Origin: Prevotellaceae bacterium
GTDB taxonomy: Bacteria; Bacteroidota; Bacteroidia; Bacteroidales; Bacteroidaceae
Direction: 5' to 3'
Length of the DNA: 9,553 nt
Assembly: GCA_022508685.1 (NCBI GenBank)
Contig: JAFLUS010000056.1
Location: forward strand, 1 to 9,553
Made by a program: the position numbers and the translations under genes
Notes under the pieces: model-generated
The model's input: only the letters and a program-made list of their open reading frames with translations
Databases searched by the model: none
What the model was told of the DNA's origin: nothing
Shown here: positions 7,075 to 9,553 of the stretch, in pieces
How positions within the stretch are numbered: position 1 is the stretch's first letter
Layout of the letters: each line of letters starts with the position of its first letter

Positions 7075-7545
7075 GTGGAAACAGCCTACCTCTCTCTCGG
7101 CACCAACTTGGGCGACAAGCAGCAAAACCTGCTGACAGCCATCCAACATATTGAAACGCGGATTGGGCACATCGTTGCCCAGTCCGCGTTTATTGCTACA
7201 GCCCCATGGGGCTTTACGTCCGAACATTCGTTCCTCAACGCCTGCGTTGCCGTCGCCACGACACTGCAGCCCGACGCTCTTCTGCAGGCGACCCAGTGCA
7301 TCGAAACCGAAATGGGGCGGACACAAAAATCGGACGGCACTTACCACGACCGCATCATCGACATCGACATTCTTCTCTACGGCGACCACGCCGTCCGCAC
7401 GCCTCATCTCACCATTCCTCATCCGCTGCTTTCGCGTCGCCGCTTCGTGCTTCAGCCGTTGGCAGAAATTGCGCCCAACGTCGTCCCGCCCGGCACCTCG
7501 ATGTCCGTCGCCGACATGTTGAGCACCCTCCCAGCCGACGCATAA
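7075..7545 (+). CDS. folK: 2-amino-4-hydroxy-6-hydroxymethyldihydropteridine diphosphokinase (HPPK)
   Basis: A 156-residue cytoplasmic enzyme that transfers pyrophosphate from ATP to hydroxymethyl-dihydropterin, the step before dihydropteroate synthase in folate synthesis. Visible motifs are AYLSLGTNLGDKQQNL at the N-terminus, TAPWGF, FLNACV, and DRIIDIDILLYG with the Mg-binding Asp96 and Asp98, then IPHPLLSRRRFVLQPLAEIAP. The start is GTG at 7075, because no ATG occurs between the queA stop (7050) and the conserved N-terminus. It is the last gene of the plus-strand run, 24 nt after queA. Its final 31 codons overlap the 3' end of the tatD-like gene on the other strand, so no terminator sits between the two operons. 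Confidence 0.95.
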   Translation: METAYLSLGTNLGDKQQNLLTAIQHIETRIGHIVAQSAFIATAPWGFTSEHSFLNACVAVATTLQPDALLQATQCIETEMGRTQKSDGTYHDRIIDIDILLYGDHAVRTPHLTIPHPLLSRRRFVLQPLAEIAPNVVPPGTSMSVADMLSTLPADA

Positions 7546-8126
7546 ATCTCTGCGATGCCCACGTCGGCATCGTCCGTTTCCAACCACATTCTTCTGCACT
7601 CGAAAGCCATGCGAAGGCTTTCGGCGTGATAATATCTTCCAAACGACAAGTGAAAACCTCTGCCGAGCAGTTGCGCCGCCAGTTGAGGCTTTCCGCGAAA
7701 TCCGTGCACAATGACGGGGTTCGCACCAAACTCCTGCGGGTCGACCATACGCAGCAATTCCTCCCAAGCCTTCACGCAGTGAACCACGAGCATCGTCTGC
7801 CGTTCACGCGCCAACGCCACTTGTGCGGCAAAACACGCCATCTGCAACTGCCCATCTCGTCGGCACACCTTGTCCAATCCACATTCACCAATCCCGACGA
7901 TGCGTCTTTCCGCATCAGCCGCCTCAGCATCCTGCTGCATCATCATCGCGCACAGCCGCTCGAACTGCCCTTCCCAGCCGTCGTCCACCTCCCACGGATG
8001 AATGCCCACCGTGCATCGCCGAACCTTCCGCACGTCGTCGTCGGGACGCAACGCATACACCGTCGTCACGCCCTCGCCGCCACAGCAGTCGCCCTCACGC
8101 CAATGCCGATGAATGTCGAGCATCAT
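7452..8126 (-). CDS. TatD family hydrolase (metal-dependent, short form)
   Basis: A 224-residue amidohydrolase-fold protein. The TatD metal-ligand pattern is complete: HxH at His6/His8 (LDIHRH), VGIHPW (40-45), IGECGLD with Glu81, VHC with His116, VHGFRG with His141, and LETDD with Asp185. TatD enzymes are Mg-dependent nucleases with 3'-5' exonuclease activity, and some act as D-aminoacyl-tRNA deacylases; the substrate here is unknown. The protein is shorter than E. coli TatD (~260), as is common for the Bacteroidetes version. The last ~15 residues (EVPGGTTLGAISANG) do not look family-like and are encoded antisense to folK. ATG 8126 and the adjacent ATG 8123 are both possible starts. The gene begins 16 nt after the thioredoxin stop and is probably the third gene of the same operon. 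Confidence 0.87.
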   Translation of the reverse strand: MMLDIHRHWREGDCCGGEGVTTVYALRPDDDVRKVRRCTVGIHPWEVDDGWEGQFERLCAMMMQQDAEAADAERRIVGIGECGLDKVCRRDGQLQMACFAAQVALARERQTMLVVHCVKAWEELLRMVDPQEFGANPVIVHGFRGKPQLAAQLLGRGFHLSFGRYYHAESLRMAFECRRMWLETDDADVGIAEIYASAGRVLNMSATDIEVPGGTTLGAISANG

Positions 8127-8142
8127 CCTCCGTGTCAGCCCG

Positions 8143-8637
8143 TCAGCGCTTCACCGCCTTCGGCGTCCAGTTGTTGAAGAAACGCAGCACCTTGTCGCGG
8201 TCGTATCCCTGCCCCGACTCCAAGAAACTCGAATCCTGAATATGGATGACCTTGCCCGAATCGTCGAGCACGACAAACACCGGAAAGCCAAATCGTCCGC
8301 ACTGGTTGAGCCGCTCCATCAGCGCCGCAGCCTGCTGCATCTTCTCCTCACCCTCCGCCTTCCGCGGATTGTAGTTCACGTGGGCATAGACAAAATTCTC
8401 GTCCACCACCCTGCTGACCACCGTGTCGTTCGCCACGAAATCGGCAAACCGCAGACACCACGGACACCAGTTGCCACCCACCTGACACACCACGAACTTA
8501 CCTTCCGCCCGTGCCCGCTCCACAGCCTCGCTGATTTGCTCCAGCGGATTGACAGTTTCGTCGTAAACCTTCTTCACCTGCGCATTTGCCGTCCACGCCA
8601 TCAGCACGGCAAACAATGTAACGACCGCCCTCCTCAT
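8143..8637 (-). CDS. Exported thioredoxin-family protein
   Basis: A 164-residue protein with an N-terminal signal peptide (MRRAVVTLFAVLMAWTANA, probable cleavage after Ala19 before Gln20) and a thioredoxin fold. The redox motif is GNWCPWC with Cys58 and Cys61. The fold continues through a RFGFPVFVVLD strand carrying the cis-Pro typical of thioredoxins, and DSGKVIHIQDS. No lipobox Cys follows the signal sequence, so it should be soluble and periplasmic. It probably reduces or isomerises disulfides outside the cytoplasm. The motif WCPWC resembles the Thioredoxin_7/DsbD-tail type more than cytoplasmic TrxA (WCGPC). ATG 8637 overlaps the upstream flavin reductase stop as ATGA; a GTG at 8649 would add four residues and is less likely. 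Confidence 0.88.
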   Translation of the reverse strand: MRRAVVTLFAVLMAWTANAQVKKVYDETVNPLEQISEAVERARAEGKFVVCQVGGNWCPWCLRFADFVANDTVVSRVVDENFVYAHVNYNPRKAEGEEKMQQAAALMERLNQCGRFGFPVFVVLDDSGKVIHIQDSSFLESGQGYDRDKVLRFFNNWTPKAVKR

Positions 8638-9233
8638 GGCTTCTTCCACGCATTGACGACCTCACCGATATACATGCTGTGCAGACCGGCAGGGAAATTG
8701 GCATACATCCGCTTGGGCACGTCATCCTTGAAATACTGCGGGTCGAACGGCGCAGCATACATCGTGCGGCACTCAATCACCAAGTCCGCCTCCACATAGT
8801 AAGGCGTCCCATTCTCCGTGTAAGCCGTGTGCAGTCCGAGCGCGGCAGCCTTGTCGCCATCCCGTCCGCTTTTGCTTCCCATGTACTCGAGCACCTTGCT
8901 GTGCGCGACATCGAACGCCATGACCGTGAAATACGCACTTTCGTCCATAAACTTCTTCGTGTACCGCTGTTCAGCCACATACACCGTCATCGCCGTGCGT
9001 CCCCACAGCGTCCCGATGCCACCCCACCCGATAGTCATCGCATTGTGCTGCTCCTCATTGCCCGCAGCAAGGATTTCCGCATCGTGAAACCATTGGAAAC
9101 CATTCTCCGTGAAATCCTTCCTCACGTCCATTTTCTGAAATCCGTTCTCCTCTTGAGCGGACACCGTGCCAGCCCCCAGCCACATGGCAGAGGCAGCCAT
9201 GACGGTCAAAACACTTTTCTTCATCATTGTCAT
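8634..9233 (-). CDS. Flavin reductase family protein with an N-terminal signal peptide
   Basis: A 199-residue protein of the flavin-reductase-like FMN-binding split-barrel family. The core shows ILAAGNEEQHNAMTIGWGG, GTLWGRTAMTVYVAEQRYTKKFMDES, FTVMAF, MGSKSGRDGDKAAALGL and the closing MYIGEVVNAW, all typical of the family's ~190-residue Bacteroidetes form. Unusually, it begins with a clear signal peptide: MMKKS, a hydrophobic stretch, and GTVSA with probable cleavage after Ala26 before Gln27. That predicts export, whereas most relatives are cytoplasmic. Start choice: ATG 9233 follows an A-rich TAAAAAAATG context; ATGs at 9227 and 9224 are alternatives, and all keep the signal. An upstream TTG at 9251 is unlikely because it lies close to the expected transcription start. 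It is the first gene of the flavin reductase-thioredoxin-TatD operon. The electron donor and substrate are unknown. Confidence 0.85.
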   Translation of the reverse strand: MTMMKKSVLTVMAASAMWLGAGTVSAQEENGFQKMDVRKDFTENGFQWFHDAEILAAGNEEQHNAMTIGWGGIGTLWGRTAMTVYVAEQRYTKKFMDESAYFTVMAFDVAHSKVLEYMGSKSGRDGDKAAALGLHTAYTENGTPYYVEADLVIECRTMYAAPFDPQYFKDDVPKRMYANFPAGLHSMYIGEVVNAWKKP

Positions 9234-9258
9234 TTTTTTAAGTTCAAACAAATTTCTG

Positions 9259-9289
9259 CAAAATTACGCAAATCGCTGAACATCTGCAA
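9259..9289 (-). promoter_or_regulatory. Promoter of the flavin reductase-thioredoxin-TatD operon
   Basis: On the minus strand a TTG (9289-9287) is followed after 20 nt by TAATTTTG (9266-9259), which fits the Bacteroidetes TTTG/TTG (-33) and TAnnTTTG (-7) elements and their spacing. Transcription would start near 9253, giving a short leader of about 20 nt before ATG 9233. This is the best-formed promoter in the window. Confidence 0.7.
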
Positions 9290-9296
9290 CCTTTTC

Positions 9297-9316
9297 GCCG
9301 TTTTTACTGAAACGGC
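9297..9316. repeat. 7-bp inverted repeat just upstream of the flavin reductase promoter
   Basis: GCCGTTT (9297-9303) and AAACGGC (9310-9316) are exact reverse complements around a 6-nt loop. The right arm also belongs to a second small dyad, CGGCA/TGCCG, at 9313-9324, so the two structures exclude each other. The repeat lies directly upstream of the -33 element of the minus-strand operon, which would suit a regulator site. This is inference. Confidence 0.35.
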
Positions 9317-9409
9317 ATCTGCCGCACCCTCACGTACGCGTGTGCACACATTTTATAAAGGTAATATACCGGCAGTCGGTTGTTTAAGAGAATTCTATAA
9401 CTTGCGGAT

Positions 9410-9423
9410 TTGTTAATTAACAA
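9410..9423. repeat. 14-bp perfect palindrome TTGTTAATTAACAA
   Basis: The sequence equals its own reverse complement over all 14 bases, centred on TTAATTAA. A/T-rich perfect dyads of this size in intergenic DNA are often operators for homodimeric regulators, but no regulator gene is visible nearby, so the role is unassigned. Confidence 0.5.
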
Positions 9424-9512
9424 TAATGGGCGTATGGGTGACCTTACGGCAGATGCACCACTTTAACTCACTGATATACAATAATATAACACAGGATGAA
9501 ACACCCTCGTTT

Positions 9513-9550
9513 TTGGAGTGCACTTTTAACATTTCCGGAGTGCACTCCAA
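9513..9550. repeat. 12-bp inverted repeat containing two GGAGTGCACT units
   Basis: TTGGAGTGCACT (9513-9524) and AGTGCACTCCAA (9539-9550) are exact reverse complements with a 14-nt spacer. GGAGTGCACT also occurs as a direct repeat, at 9515 and 9537 (period 22). The second copy lies within the perfect 12-bp palindrome GGAGTGCACTCC (9537-9548). The structure is seen directly; whether it is an operator, an RNA hairpin, a dispersed repeat or the edge of an element cannot be told because the window ends here. Confidence 0.6.
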
Positions 9551-9553
9551 TGT

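Larger units (their letters stand above)
9290..9553. other. Gene-free right-end region
   Basis: I see no ORF with family features on either strand here. The sequence turns A/T-rich compared with the coding parts, particularly at 9350-9425 and 9470-9490. It holds several short palindromes: GTGTGCACAC at 9340-9349, TTGTTAATTAACAA at 9410-9423, and the GGAGTGCAC repeats at 9513-9550. It probably contains the regulatory region of a gene beyond the right edge. No TAnnTTTG box of consensus quality was found on the plus strand. Confidence 0.6.

Noticed and set aside
6004..7767. A 587-codon open frame on the minus strand, opposite queA and folK
   Set aside because: It lies antisense to two clear enzymes and runs on into the tatD-like region in another frame. 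Its translation has no family motifs, and the lack of stops is explained by codon bias in queA and folK.
9340..9349. GTGTGCACAC palindrome
   Set aside because: Ten-base dyads are common by chance in a region of this length and no promoter element is placed against it.
8679..9416. A 245-codon plus-strand frame across the flavin reductase and its promoter
   Set aside because: It is antisense to a well-supported gene, its product is low-complexity in appearance, and it runs through the promoter of that gene.

Overview
The window looks like chromosomal DNA of a Bacteroidales member, probably Prevotella-like. This rests on Bacteroidetes-type promoter boxes (TAnnTTTG), an HU-like protein with a disordered tail beside a DUF5675 gene, a DUF3098 gene between ftsX and uppP, and the order ftsX-DUF3098-uppP-truB-queA-folK. 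The genus is inference. No rRNA, tRNA, CRISPR array, transposase or phage structural gene was seen.

Layout. Positions 1-1138 (+): the 3' part of an HU-family gene cut by the window edge, a perfect 11-bp-stem hairpin, a 41-residue small ORF and a complete DUF5675 gene. Positions 1150-1578 (-): a hotdog-fold thioesterase that converges on DUF5675 with an 11-nt gap. Positions 1579-1749: a divergent promoter region with an identical TACCTTTG box facing each way. Positions 1750-7545 (+): a compact seven-gene run, miaB, ftsX, DUF3098, uppP, truB, queA, folK, with gaps of 4-39 nt and no internal terminator seen. Positions 9233-7452 (-): a flavin reductase with a signal peptide, a signal-peptide thioredoxin joined to it by an ATGA overlap, and a short TatD-family hydrolase whose 3' end overlaps folK antisense by 94 bp. 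Positions 9234-9553 hold no convincing gene, but contain a good promoter for the minus-strand operon and several palindromes. The most striking is a GGAGTGCACTCC palindrome with a 12-bp inverted repeat at the right edge.

How the genes work together. The plus-strand run mixes tRNA modification (miaB at A37, truB at U55, queA for queuosine at position 34) with envelope and division functions (ftsX, uppP) and one folate step (folK). It reads as a growth-linked housekeeping operon. The minus-strand operon pairs two predicted exported redox proteins, the flavin reductase and a CPWC thioredoxin. That pairing suggests an extracytoplasmic redox job that I cannot name. I see no clearly new defence or mobile system. 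The observations most worth checking are the exported redox pair, the folK/tatD overlap, the right-edge palindrome and the DUF5675 His/Cys motif.
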